Shown in pieces: positions 24,228 through 36,215 of a stretch of DNA of 64,000 bases (positions are counted from its first letter, which is position 1; each line of letters begins with the position of its first letter). The stretch is from Emydura subglobosa (taxonomy: Eukaryota > Chordata > Testudines > Chelidae). The position numbers were made by a program, and so were the translations under genes. The notes beneath the pieces are model-generated. The model made no database searches, was not told the origin of the DNA, and saw nothing but the letters and a program-made list of their open reading frames with translations. The stretch is from contig ML679968.1 of the NCBI GenBank assembly GCA_007922225.1, positions 10,670,399 to 10,734,398 of the forward strand, given 5' to 3'.

Positions 24228-24351
24228 CCTTAGTCTTAATGACTTGTGGAATGACACTGACCATTATTGATTTTCTTTTTCCTTCCACTTAATGCCTGCA
24301 GAAAACCACCAATGCCTCCTCAAAAGTAGAAGAAAACACTTAGAACACTCA

Positions 24352-24607
24352 GGGTATATCTACACTGCAGTTAAAAACCCGTAGTTGGCCTGTGCCAGCT
24401 GATGTGGGCTTGTGGAGCTCAGGCTAAGAGCTGTTTAATTGTGGTGTTCAGGCTCAGGCTGGAGCCCGGGCTCTAGGACCATTGGGTTGCCATCCAAGCG
24501 CAAATGTCTATACCGCACTTAAATAACCCCTTAGCCCAAGCCCCACAAGGCTGAGTCAGCTGGCCTGGGTCAGACATGGCTGTCTAACAGTACTGTAGAC
24601 ATACCTA
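24352..24607. mobile_element. MITE, GGGTATGTCTACACTGC family
   Basis: It begins GGGTATATCTACACTGCAG and ends GTACTGTAGACATACC. Internal blocks GTGCCAGCTGATGTGGGC and CTGAGTCAGCTGGCCTGGG are inverted copies, as are GGAGCCCGGGCTCTAGG and its surroundings. Both ends are readable, making it one of the clearer copies in the window. No transposase is present. Confidence 0.78.
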
Positions 24608-24804
24608 CGGGAACCTATTGTCTGATGGGGTAGTAAGCCAGGGGAAGCTGCTATTTTGTAAGGTTGAACTAATGCAGCATGTTACAAAGGAAACACACAC
24701 TGTGCTCTCTCACGGAAATTTCTGTCTTTTCTTTGACCTAAATAAGTCAATCAGACAGAAAATCTATGTTTCCTTTTTGTGTATGGAAAAATATAATAGT
24801 TAAA

Positions 24805-24895
24805 AACAGCTCCACAGAGGCTGTTTGATATCACACAGTTAGTCTATTATAGAGCTAGGAAAAGAACTCTGGCATCATGGCTCTTACTTATAGTT
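24805..24895 (-). repeat. MIR SINE fragment, minus strand
   Basis: ATCACACAGTTAGTCTATTA, then AGAGCTAGGAAAAGAACTC, matches the reverse MIR central region ('aggtcacacagctagt...cagagctgggattcgaac'). Confidence 0.6.
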
Positions 24896-27800
24896 CTCAC
24901 CATAGACCCTGTTTCTACTTTAGTGACCATGGGTTCTTGTTTTGACATGTGGGGCTTAATTTTAATTGCTATTTGCACCACTCTTTCAGTGTGGTGTTAA
25001 TCGGCTTTAGTGTAAATGAGAATTGAGCCCGACATGTTTTGTGATCTACCAAACAATGCTTATGAACAATACTCTATGTTAATGGAAACTATGATAAAAG
25101 TAGTGGGCTAAATTCTGAGAAAACGTATGATAATGTGTATGGACAAATATCTGAAAGACCTCAGTTGTAATGTGGTTCATGACAGAAATTGCTTGCCTCT
25201 GGAATTTACACAAAACCTGGTAGGCAGGAACAATCACAGAATACCAGAGCTACGTGCATTCTGTCTCTGTACTTTGAAGGGAGAAAAGGCAGTGTGTCAG
25301 GGAGAAAATAAGTATGTCATATGTATAGACACTCTATATGTAGGCTCACAACCTCAATGAATAGACATGTTAAATGGAATATATACAAACAATTTATTCC
25401 AACTCAGGGCTGGAATAAATGAAGTGCAAAACAATGGAGAAAGAAGGCAGATTTTTGGGAATGGAGAGAGTTTGAATGAGTGAAGGAGGGGTTTTGCAAT
25501 CTCCTTCCATGTGAAAATGATCTATAGTAATTCTTTCTACCCCTTGGCAACAAGGTGGCTTTGCTCTATGTGTGAGACATCTTGGAACTGCAAAAACACA
25601 TAGTAGTTGTGGAAGACAAATGGGTTTCTAGATCCCACCCTGTACTTCATTCTACACAATCTGTGACTATGGCATCAGTGGGGTGGGGTGGAGTACAATA
25701 TTCAAAAATGTTTTATTGCGTTGTTATTTTGGTGATATATACCTTTGGAGCAGCCTCTAGCTTCCCGTAAAGTCAGTGGAAATACTGAGTTGGGACAGGT
25801 GCTTCATGTGTATTAATGAGAATTTGGTCCACTCTAACTAGAAAAATGTTAGAAATGATACATAAATCTGAATCGCTGTTTAAAGAACTTCAGTTTATAA
25901 TCCTTGGTTTCAGTTTGTGAACAGTGTTTATTTTCCTGTGTGTATTAATAGGGGACATTTTTAGAAACAGTTTTAGACTTAAAGCTATAAAAGAGATGAA
26001 GTAAACTAATTCACTGCATCAATTCAATGTAATACTCATATCTTAAGCAGTTAATGCTGTAGGTAAGTATCAGTGAATTGGACCAGTGAATACTTTAAGT
26101 AAAATTCAATTATAAAATAAAGCACTAGATCAATCATAAAAAGATATTGACATGTGCATGTCATTAGCAATATTTCATTAGCTAAGTAAAGTGACTTTCA
26201 TAGCATAACTCCGAAAAGAGAAAATGAGCAAGAAATGGAGATATAGTTCTATCTATCTATTTATCGCCATTGAATTAACTCATTGAGCCCTAGAATAAGA
26301 TCCATTCACTCCACATCGAGAAACTACTTCCTTTGATGAGGATATACATTTTCTCCTTTGATCTCTCCCTGCAGTTATCTATTACATTATTGCAGTCTAA
26401 AAAACTAGTTAAAGCCAACTATTATTAGAAAGCATTTTGGGATACAGTAAATATGAAATGTGCTATACAAAACAAGTCTCATTGTGTAAGGAAGTACCAC
26501 AAATACACCTGGCCTTCTGAGTGTCTATAGACCTTGCTCTTGAGCTATAGAGCTTGATGGCAACAAGCTGTGTACCAGATCCTTACTGACCCTTTCCCCA
26601 TAAAAAATCCTCAATTCTCCTCTAAATAGTATTGTTTTTTGGAGATCAGTGTGGGTGACTTTCTCATAAAGCACCTATTCGAATAAACCTACAAAAAGTG
26701 AATCGTGATAATTCAATGTGGCAGTAAACCATCTCATTTTCTCTCCTGTTTCCACACTTCTATAAAGAAAAATAAATTCAATAATCTAATCTAACAGATG
26801 AAAGGTCATCTCTAAAATGGTGCACTGTTCCAATGGCTGTTTGGTTCTCCTAGTTGCATACTCAGCAACCAACCAAAGGAACTTATGTAAATCCATGCTT
26901 CAAAATTGATAATACTCAAAATTTTCACTATTGGCCTCACAGAGCTTTTGTGAAAAATGCAGTACCTTCAGCATTAGTGCACCATTCAATGAAGTTGTGT
27001 ATGAATTCTTTCAACTATTTGGATGCCAGGAACAAATTAAGTTCAACATCTGCAGCACTACATATAATAGTTTAACCAGAATATTGTGTAACCTAAAGAA
27101 ATAAATCAAAGTGGATAAAAACCTGTGAAAATCTGATATGCTCTAACAGGGAAACAGACAGGAAAACTTTCTGAATGCAAAAATACATGTAAGAGTTTCT
27201 ATCTGGGAAAGAATTATCGTTAGAGAACTCTTTGAGTGAACGGATCCTCAGTCTGGAAGCACTTAGCACTACATTAAGCCTGGAACACTTTAGAAAGCTT
27301 TAGACATTAGGGTCTGAGCAAACTTTGCCATTAGGCATGGAATGTTCCAGGTGAGGCTTAGATTTGGATTTTAAGGCATGGTCCCCACGGACACTCAGTT
27401 CCTTCCAGCCACTGGAGCAGCAAGTTGGAGCTACCTCTGGTCCCTCAACTTATTACCTCATTTACCATTATTTTCTTCTTTTTTTCCCCTAGCTGAGGCT
27501 AATTTCTTGCCAATAGTTGGATAATTGTAAGAAAATTTGAAACTTTATATTTTATCTCAATAGGAAATTATTTTATCTTCGGGACTTTGGTTCTAGGAAC
27601 TATGCTGCCCTTACGGATCGTGGAGCCACCAAAAACTTGGTTTGAGGAATGTGCATCTTGTAGAATAAATTTTCTAGTCTCAGACCCTCATTCCCAATGT
27701 TTTAGGCATTGGATGAAAGGCATGTATCTGAATATGACTTGAATTCACTAGCTTGACCTACAATGATTGGGAGATTTAGTTCCTGGCCATACTTATGGAG

Positions 27801-29592
27801 GAGGCCCTTAGTGCTTTTAGGGCATATTTGGAATCGGAACCAACTCCAGACCCTTCTTTGAAATTATGATTTGGGAGTTCATTGAAAACTAGACAATCTC
27901 AGTACTGAGAATGTCTGGGTAACCTGGAGGTTGTCCTTGTTCTAATGTAGCAGCAGCTTCTGTCATTTCTAGGGAAGGCAATTACTTGCTAGGAAAGTGA
28001 GGATTAGCTTAGGGAGGATAACACATGACCAGTCAAAAATCCGCTCTGTCCACTCTAACTGACACCAGAATATGTTTGTGGCCTTATGTGCCAAAGAAAC
28101 CTTTACAGTCCTCATTGCTGCTCACTTGTACTTCCTCAGTAGCACTCCACTTCTGCACCTTCCTGTTCTTCCTTCTCCCCATCAGGATCAAAACGCTCCT
28201 TGGGAACATCATCATGTATCTTACAAACATGCCACTTGTAAATGAACTGTGTTCTCCAGAATATAGTGCCATAACTTCAGCTACTGTTGCTCGGTTTGAC
28301 CATGACAACAGGCAGTTGGGGACTGCAGCATGCCTTTTGGCCATGTGGGATGTGGACCAAGTTGTCCAGTCAAAGATAAGTCTCTGACTTACTGCTTGTC
28401 CCTGTCAAACGAGGCAAAGCAGATTGATATTTGTCTCAGCAGCTTGCTGTTTTCTGCAGCTAGCAGAAGTGCTAGTTTATGATGATGAAACTATTCCAGT
28501 GCTGATATTAGGACAGGACACTTGCATCTGCCTGGAAGTGAAAAATGCCTTTTGGAGCTAAAGATATCTCTGTCCTCTGCTGCTGTTCCTACTACTTTTC
28601 TATTATGTGCTGAAGACTAGTAAAGGGAGTTATTATTTCATATGGAAGATTGCTTATTAACACAGCAGAGGAACATTATTCTCAAATCTCCTTGTCAGAT
28701 CCCTGGCACCCAGGGTCACACTCAGGAGAAAAAGGTGACAGTGCTCTTCCAAAGTCCACCTGCAAAGTAAGCACTGCCCATATGAGTCCCCAGAATGAGA
28801 CTCTGCTCATGTTAGATTATACCAAGATTCAAATATGATTATTCATGCTGCTTGGCTTCCCTTCAGTATGTCTTGAATATGGCCATGTGCTCTGCTGGGT
28901 TCCTTGGGCTCATTTCTTTCCTGACTGTGGGAAAAATATATATCTCCCAAACACCACCCATTTGTGGAATGAAACACCGCGCAAAGGAAATTGTGCAGAT
29001 TTGTGACCCTCCTTCTCCTTTCTTCAGGAAAAAGACAGTTAACAATGTTCACATATCATCACTGGGCATTTGGGCTAACCCTCACCCAGGTGAATGGAGC
29101 AGTTCACACTGCTCGATTATTGTTTCAGGTCCTCTGCAGACTCACCTAGAGATATCTGCGTCAGTTACATTTGGTTTAACTTCCTCAGATTTTCTCCACA
29201 ACTATGCCAGCTAGAGATTCATTTTAATGAGGTGTTGGAGAATAATATAGGTGCTGACACAATGTACAGGAGCAAGCTGTCTGTGTTCAAGCTCTGCCTG
29301 GCACAGAGGCAATTAAAAAAGTCATCCAAGGACCTGACTGCATCTTTCAAACATAGGACCAAAAGCACACATATCATTAGCTAGTGTTAATAAGTTTATT
29401 GATAACAGATTATTGCAGACCAGTAAATACCTTGGCATATTTTATGTGGGATGGAACATAGCATTCCCATTTCAATGAATAGGTTTGCTCATGGAGTAAA
29501 GTACCACTCAGTGTAAGTGAGGGTGGCAAAATGTGTTATTATTAGCAATTATAGCACCCCCTATAGGTGTTCATGCTTTGTAACTACATAAT
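24896..29592. other. no identifiable gene; unsupported open frames at 28025-29384
   Basis: Most of this is AT-rich unique-looking DNA. From about 27900 to 29384 it is less AT-rich, with open frames of 120, 120 and 96 codons on the plus strand (28025-28387, 28852-29214, 29094-29384) and shorter ones on the minus strand. None shows a domain I recognise, and they do not form one frame. It may be a decayed repeat or a pseudogene. Confidence 0.35.
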
Positions 29593-29596
29593 ATAT

Positions 29597-30064
29597 TGTG
29601 GACACATGAAGTTTGTCACAAAGTTTGAGCATGTAGCTGAAAGCTAAGAGGCAGTTAGAAATGTGCTGACTGATAAGCGTGGTCAGCTAGGCGTGGACGA
29701 AGTTTTTTCTGAAGCTAAATAAGATAGCAAACTGTCCTACTGTCTCTTTCTTTTGACTGAAGTTGTATTTTTCCATTTTAACAATGAGCTGTGCGCATGC
29801 CTTCCTTTGTAACCAAATACGGAAAGTTCCTTGTATACGTGACACTGTTTGTGCAAACTCACCGTTATTTCTTCTTTTTATTACGCATGCTTAATGCATT
29901 TTGCTGTATAACAATGGCTTGGTAATAAGTCTGTGTAAAAACCCTCACATGACGCAGATCGGGGGTGCAGTTCAGCTAAAGCTGTTGCCCCGGGTAATTA
30001 CCTTGTAATAAAGGTCTTTTCCTTGCCCACCCAAACAGAAGTGAAGACTCTGTTTCCTTCTTCA
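29597..30064 (+). mobile_element. solo LTR, ERV1-type (4 bp TSD)
   Basis: The 468 bp unit begins TGTGGACACATG and ends CTTCTTCA (TG...CA). It is bounded by the 4 bp duplication ATAT at 29593-29596 and 30065-30068, the length typical of gammaretrovirus-like ERV1 insertions. Near the 3' end, GTGTAAAAACCC is a worn TATA-type element, and TTGTAATAAAGGTC (about 30005-30018) holds a perfect AATAAA polyadenylation signal. No internal viral genes flank it, so the provirus was reduced to one LTR by recombination. Confidence 0.85.
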
Positions 30065-30068
30065 ATAT

Positions 30069-30984
30069 TTATGACATATAGAGTTCATGGCCATGTCAGA
30101 GTGAGATAGTTAGGTCTAAGGGGATCTGGTCAAGAATCAGGTAAAATAAACTTGAAACTCTACTACATTTCAAAATAGTATATTGTATAGTAATATTAAA
30201 AGTAAAGCTTTTCTTATCAGAACATTATAAATGAGTGAAGCTTAGTGTTGAGGAACAGTTTAATAAACTGAAATCAATACACTATTGAACTGTGTACATT
30301 TAATGGGTCAGGGTGAAAAGTGTTTTTTTATCCTTTTGCTATTTCAGATCTTAAGTCTGTATATGAAGCAAATTATCTCACCTTTATCTATGGATTGTTT
30401 AAACGAGAATTTAGCGCCATGAAATTTTATCATTTTAACTTTTATCTTGAGTCAAAAGATTGTTAAGTGGTAAAGAATAGTTAAGCTTAAACTTAAAAAA
30501 AAGAACAAAGAAATGCAAAGTTAAGAATGACTTGCTGGGCCAAGTTCTGCCTTCAGATACATCTGTGAAAACCCATTATAGTCAGTGGGGCTATTCAGAG
30601 ATAGACAAGAAAAATTAATCTGGCACACTCCTCTGCTCCCACTGAATTAAAGGGCAAAGGTCCCTTGTACAGCAAAGAATCTGTCCTGCATTTCACTGGA
30701 GGCAATTGTCTAGGGATGAGGAGGTGGGGAAAAGGTAGCTTAAAGCCACCTTTATGCCCCCTCGATTCTGGGATGGCTGAGTTTAGTGCATTCCCCAGTG
30801 TAAATTAGAACAGTGCCAGTGGCTGCTCTAATCTATGGCAACCTCACTTAGGCTAAAAACAATTCCCAAGCAGCCCATTTTGACTGAAAGCTTTGCCTCC
30901 CACAGAGTGTGAGAAGAAAATCCAAACAACCTAGCTATATAATTTCCATGTGCTGAGTTTAGTGTGCTCATGACTTGGTGGTGT
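30069..30984. other. no identifiable gene; weak MITE-like block
   Basis: About 30540-30600 has 'gggccaagttctgccttc...gtcagtggggct', like one half of an old palindromic amniote MITE. The rest is unassigned. Confidence 0.35.
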
Positions 30985-31065
30985 TGGTGGCCTATGATAT
31001 ACAGGAGGTCAGATGAGATGATTTCTGTCCCTTTTGGTTTGAAACTCTATAATTCTATGAAGTAA
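30985..31065 (+). mobile_element. CR1 3' end fragment
   Basis: GGCCTATGATATACAGGAGG, TCAGATGAGATGATTTC, then CTCTATAATTCTATGAAG is the standard CR1 3' UTR end. It compares directly with the CR1 end at about 58085-58162. Heavily 5' truncated. Confidence 0.8.
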
Positions 31066-31565
31066 ATCTGAGCCCCAAGAGTGGCATTGATCCATGTGCC
31101 ATTTCCTGAGTCTGTATTCAGTTGAACTGAATTCCAGGGAGTGAAGCTACATTTTCTTGTAATGTGCTATCTATTCTTTTATTTCTCCTCACCTGTGTGG
31201 TGTGCTTGTCCTCTTTTGTTTTAAGAGAGAAATTTTACAAGCAGGTCCTGAGCCATCACCTAAGACTGACTTTCTTCTCTCCTTTAAAAACAAAACCTCA
31301 AAACACTTGTTTGTATGACTGAAAAAGTGTTAAAACTATCAACATATCTAATTTTATAATTTCCTAGTATTTCATCTTTTTCTTGTCATTATTTATTCAG
31401 CAAAAAAGCAAATGTATTGAATAGTCATTAGAGTACTCTTCTGAAGTGTCCAGAACTTTCAATTCCTATTGACTTCAATAGAACTGAGGGTGCCAACACC
31501 TAATAAAAAGTGCCCATTGCTTTGTCATATCAAGTCCTTAATAACATTGATTTCAGCTAGATAGA
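31066..31565. other. no identifiable gene
   Basis: About 31440-31510 carries 'ttcctattgacttcaatagaactgagg', a fragment of an old dispersed repeat. Nothing else is recognised. Confidence 0.4.
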
Positions 31566-32246
31566 TGTGACACCCGCCCCGCAGGGTATAACCCAGACTG
31601 TGTCTCCTTTAACTCTCTGGATCAGGGTACCTCTCACACTGCTCTGCTAGTGACAAATAGCACCTTCAGGCTTTGCTCTCACATAGCCATTAGCATGTGA
31701 AGGCACATGCACAATTACATGCAGGCTCTCACAGGTTCTCATGAACTATACCCAGGGAGGCACAAATCCCCTCAGCCCTGGCCTTGCACCGCAGAAATGT
31801 CCCAACTTACACTGCTCAAGACCTTCTCTTGAACAATGCAAGCTCATTAATTAGTTTACCACTTCATCAAAGGAAAGTGGACATGCACCAGCCTTTGTAA
31901 TCTGAGCAGATTCCCCAAGCACTTTAGACAAATTTACTGGTAAAAATAAAGCATTAAAATAATTTATTAACTTCAGAAAGATAGACTATAAGTGATTATA
32001 AGTGTCAGGCATAGAGCTGTGGACATCTCCCAGACTCACAACGTAATTCAATAATAATCATATAGCAAAATCTCATAACCCCATATACAACGATGATCTA
32101 CAATTTTTTACAGAACAATGAGTTTCAGCAAATCATGGCTTTTCATAGGATACCTTACAAGGCATGATTTGAACAAAATATCATAAACATGTACAAGTGG
32201 TGGATGTGGGGGCTACAGGGTCTATTCTGAGGTACAATATGTCACA
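31566..32246 (-). mobile_element. 3' LTR of a minus-strand LTR retroelement
   Basis: The 681 bp unit runs from TGTGACACCC to ATATGTCACA. The ends form a 7 bp perfect inverted repeat (TGTGACA/TGTCACA) with TG...CA termini. A polypurine tract sits immediately inside (32247-32262), which fixes the orientation as minus and identifies this as the 3' LTR. Its middle (AATTTATTAACTTCAGAAAG, then AAGTGATTATAAGTG) is related to the solo LTR at 37669-38791, so both belong to one family. No second LTR was found to the right. Confidence 0.8.
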
Positions 32247-32262
32247 CCTCCCCCTTTACTTT
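32247..32262 (-). other. polypurine tract
   Basis: The minus strand reads AAAGTAAAGGGGGAGG directly before the LTR. It primes plus-strand DNA synthesis in LTR elements, and its position confirms the LTR boundary. Confidence 0.75.
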
Positions 32263-33870
32263 ACTGCAAGGGTATTAGTCATTGACTAACTTGAAGGCAT
32301 TGTGTGTTGGGGTCCTTTTGCATTTTAACAACATAACTCCCCAGTGTTGTGTTGCTCACATGTGCTTTTGCAAAATCCTGTACATCTTTTAACACTTTGT
32401 GGGCCAGTCTAGTGATCTCAAAAGTTAGCAAGTGTGTTTTCTCTGGGTTGCTAGGAAGCATCTCTCGGTACCTTTGCATTACTATTAACACTTTTGATTT
32501 TCCAACTGGTGTTAGCTCACTATAAATATTGATGCTTTCCAGTGTATAGGCATCTTGGCATCCAGCCATCAAAACAATGAGGCAGCGTGCATCAGTTTCC
32601 CTTTCCACACAGCAGGCCAGGTTTATTATAATTTCTCTGCTGTGACAAGCTTGAAGTCTGTTTACAGATAATAGCTGAGAAACAGAATTATCATAAGGTT
32701 TCTTAACATCACATGTGTTCCCAATTACCATCCCTAGAATGTTCAAGGGCTTTTTCCAAAAACCATGCATAATGTACCTTATCACAAGGTCTAACATCAG
32801 TATCAAATTCCTTGCCTCAGGTAGCGTTTACAAGTAACTTGGTCATACCACACCTTCTGTCTAAACAGTCTGGTTCTGAGGTTGGTTGGCTCAATATCCA
32901 TTGTGTCATTTACCTCCTTCCTGAACTTTTACCTGTAATCAGCTACTGGCTTTTTTTTTCTTTCAGTGCTCCCTTCTGCATGGGTTCTTAATCTAATCAT
33001 GTTTCTGGGATTTTGGTACCTCAGGGTCTGCTCAGAGAAGGGTTCAGGGGGATTTTGCATATTGGCTGGCCCTTTGTGGAGCTGTCTTCCAACTCCAGGG
33101 TTATGTATATGCACAAAGCCCATTTCCCCATTTGGTGTAACCATGTATTCCTTACTCCCAGCCAGGACTGAGTCATTCCCTGCCCCCTTTCCTAGAGGCT
33201 TGTGATTTGTGCTTTCTAGGTTAAGAGGGTCTTTTCTTTGGTCAGATGTTTTTGTCTCCTGCAGCATGCTCTTAGCTGCCTTCCATGCCTTACCAGCCTG
33301 GGAGAAACCCCCCTTCCCTCTGCCATTTGTGCGTTCACAAGCACCTTCTCTCTCAGTAGAATCTGAAACCTGCCTCAACAAAACAGTTATTTTCTGTAAG
33401 CATGTCAAGACTGGTGTCCTGAAAAACTGGGACCTGGATTGGGGTACTACGCATCATCCCCTTCTCTGTCCCCAGGAAGTTAGCTGTGTGACCTCTTCCC
33501 GTCGAAAATCAGTTATGCAGTTCCCTCTCTGAACCTGACTTATAGGTTGTTTGCCTGGGTGGACAGAAGCTGGATTAGCTGCTATGTTCTGGGCATTTTC
33601 TTTCAAGTGACTAGTAAGGAGACATTCATGTGCTCTCACTAGTCTTTCCCCATTCTCTTCTTCTGGGGTCCGCTCTAGGACACATCTCTATATGCTATCT
33701 AGAATAGGATCTGTCCTTTGTTCAGCTGCAAAGTGCTGGCAACTATCAACTGGAACAGCTTTCTCAGTCACCAACAATACCTCTCTAGCCCCTGGCTCTG
33801 AGCAGGTATTACAGGAGCATTACAGGAGCTCCATCAGACCCTCCCCGATCTGAAAGCAGGCTGCACCTCT
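32263..33870 (-). pseudogene. decayed internal region of the LTR element
   Basis: On the minus strand a long, mostly open reading path runs from about 33808 down to 32929 with a few stops in one frame (33454-33639 and 32929-33408 share a frame). It has a highly polar, gag-like or linker-like composition and a short QRTDPILDSI-type motif reminiscent of Ty3/Gypsy or ERV pol linkers. A second frame of 175 codons (32279-32806) ends only 17 bp from the polypurine tract and begins MILMLDLVIRYIM. I recognise no protease, reverse transcriptase or integrase signature in either. The element is truncated on its 5' side, since no second LTR or primer-binding site is seen. Confidence 0.55.
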
Positions 33871-33879
33871 CTGCTGTGG

Positions 33880-34965
33880 AGAAATCCTATGTCCTTTTGT
33901 CCTATGACAACCTAGGTGTTAACAGGCCAGTTGACCTTGAATGGTCCCTTAGAACATGTGCTAATTACTTACATTATACTTGTACAAGAAATGATCTGCA
34001 AGATCTTGTTCAGTGGACCAGGCAATATTCCATGTTTATTGTAAATATAAAGATTTAAAAAAGCTATTGCATTCACACACACACGCACACCCACACACAC
34101 TCACACACACGAGTTCTGCAGCTGGTAGAATGTAATTACCAGTCCTGTGCATTTCTCGAGTCAGCCTAGTGGCTAGCTAGGCTGAGCATGAGGAAAGAAA
34201 TGGGCTTCTGTTGGTCACTATCTGATGCTCCATGATGATTGGAGAACAAACCCAAAGTTTCTGTGTTTTTACCTCATCTTTTATAATGGTTAGTCTCTAT
34301 ACAATCTGATGAGTTTTACTGTGTCATGTAGTCTCTGGATTTTGTAATGTAGTTAATCACCAGTCAATTGTAAGCATGACCTTTTTTCTTTTTATTTCAC
34401 ACTTTATTTCGTTCTCAGGGTGGATTCTCATGTGCTTTAGAGTTGTTTATCTGCATTATTTGGCCTTCAGGGTCAGGATGATAGCTGCAGCTGGTATCTT
34501 CAATCCCCTCTTTGTTGTCCAAAGGGTTTGGGTTGGCACCTCTCTCCTTATCTATTTGCACCCTACACATACATTCCTCACTCACACCCAGAAAGCACTT
34601 AATCAAAATATTTTTAGGGTCAATAGTACAAGGTTCAGAAGAACAATAAAAAGGGAGAAAATTAACAAAATGGAGTCCACTTACATCAAGCTATAAAGAA
34701 ATTCATTATTAAAAAATCTATTTACATTTATTTCTATTTTACTTAGGCAATTAAACGAAGATATCTGATTTGGTTATACAGTTCTTAGGGTTGGCTCACA
34801 CGTATGTTAAGCTGTCTGTGATCTTGTATTTAGCTGTGACACTCTGGAAAAGGTACTTAGATCTCAAGAAGAGCTCTGTAGAACTCAAAAGTCTGTCTCT
34901 CTCACCAACAGAAGTTAGTCCAATAAAACATATTACCTCACCCACCTTTTCTCTCTAGTATACTT
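33880..34965 (+). repeat. dispersed repeat probably split by an insertion
   Basis: The left part (about 33900-33985) has GTTAACAGGCCAGTTGACC and CCCTTAGAACATGTGC. The right part (about 34805-34965) has TATTTAGCTGTGACACTC, GAAGAGCTCTGTAGAACTC and CAATAAAACATATTACCTC. From memory these are consecutive parts of one common turtle repeat, so about 820 bp between them would be an insertion. A CA/CG-containing microsatellite lies inside. Confidence 0.4.
34073..34110. repeat. (CA)n microsatellite, interrupted
   Basis: A run of CA units with three single-base interruptions (CACGCACACC and ACTCACAC). Confidence 0.9.
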
Positions 34966-36067
34966 TCAGAATTGTTTGCACTGAGAATTAAAGGGCTTTG
35001 AATATGAAAATTGTATTGTATGTAGTGGTAAGTCTATGCATTATTCATTTTCCCCCTCTCTTTAAAGTGAGAATTACAAAAGAATCTGAGCCTTAAGACC
35101 CCTTCATAGAAGAGACCATTTTTATTTTTAACTTTTCAACCCTTCATTTTAAGAGAGACAGAAAATGAGCCAGATTCACCCTCGATGCAACACAATAGAA
35201 ACCAGTTGAGTTACACGAAGGATGTCTTTGGCCCAGAGTTTCTAATAATAGTTCTTTTATTATTTCAGCTTTTGACTAGAAGGCTATGTGACATTTGGTA
35301 AATATAGAAGTCTGCAGTATTTATGAGCGTGCAGTTCACAAGAGAACCTGACAGCTATCTATTTTCTGGTGTAATGGAAATATATCGCACTAAATTGACT
35401 AAGTTGAGCTTAATCTATAACTGTAAATAACTAATCAAATGCATAACATATGAAAGTAAGTGTGGGGTTTCAGAGAAGGATACAGGGAGATTGCTACGTC
35501 ACTGAAAATTATGGGCTGCCATTGCAGTGCAATATTTAATTGCCATCTGCTTACTATGGAGAAGAAGGTCATGTTAAATCAAAACACACCCTTTTCACCA
35601 AATCTAACCATTGATTCTGAATATCCCTGATACTTTCACTTCAACAGCGTGCTACTCACTATATAAGAGATTGAAAGAAAATATCAAGTCCAAATACTGC
35701 TGAAAACTGCAAAAGTTCAGATTTGAACACAAATTTTGGAGATCAGGCCCATATTAAATATAAAGAGCATATCAACCTCTTTCTCTCTTTTTTTTTTTAA
35801 ATAACCAATCTGATTAGTTAAAAATTGGCTACAATATCAAAATTAGATTTGTGCTATTGTGCTGATAAAATGACAACAGATAAGGATGACCATAATCTAT
35901 GCCTAATGTCATCAAAGACATCTGATTTTAAAACCGTCTCATTCTTTCATTTTGCTCCCCCCCATCTGTTGTATCTATTGTTTTATGCATATGCTGACTC
36001 TGCACATACTTATACACATGCTTAACTTTACTAGTGTAAGTATTCCTTGGGGAGGTGTAAGTGTGTA
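34966..36067. other. AT-rich sequence, nothing recognised
   Basis: Only short chance frames occur. No repeat family is identified. Confidence 0.4.
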
Positions 36068-36215
36068 AGTGTTTGCAGGATCAGGACCGTAGATTGGAAG
36101 CTCTTTAGGCCAGGGACTGTCCCTTGGCTTTATATTTGTACTGTGTTTAGTAGAATAGGATCATGGCCTCTAGGCACTACTGCAATACTACTACTACTAA
36201 TAATAATAATAAGCA
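36068..36215 (+). repeat. old 'GATTGGAAGCTC' LINE/SINE tail with ATT run
   Basis: GTAGATTGGAAGCTCTTTAG, CCAGGGACTGTCCC, GGCCTCTAGGCACTACTGC and a terminal CTA/ATA run form the best copy in the window of the L2/L3-type tail. The ACT/AAT repeats at the end are the usual 3' microsatellite. Confidence 0.65.

Noticed and set aside
28440..28560. Frame with IPVLILGQD, reminiscent of a retropepsin flank
   Set aside because: No DTGA/DSGA upstream in frame and no other pol block nearby; the similarity is too short.
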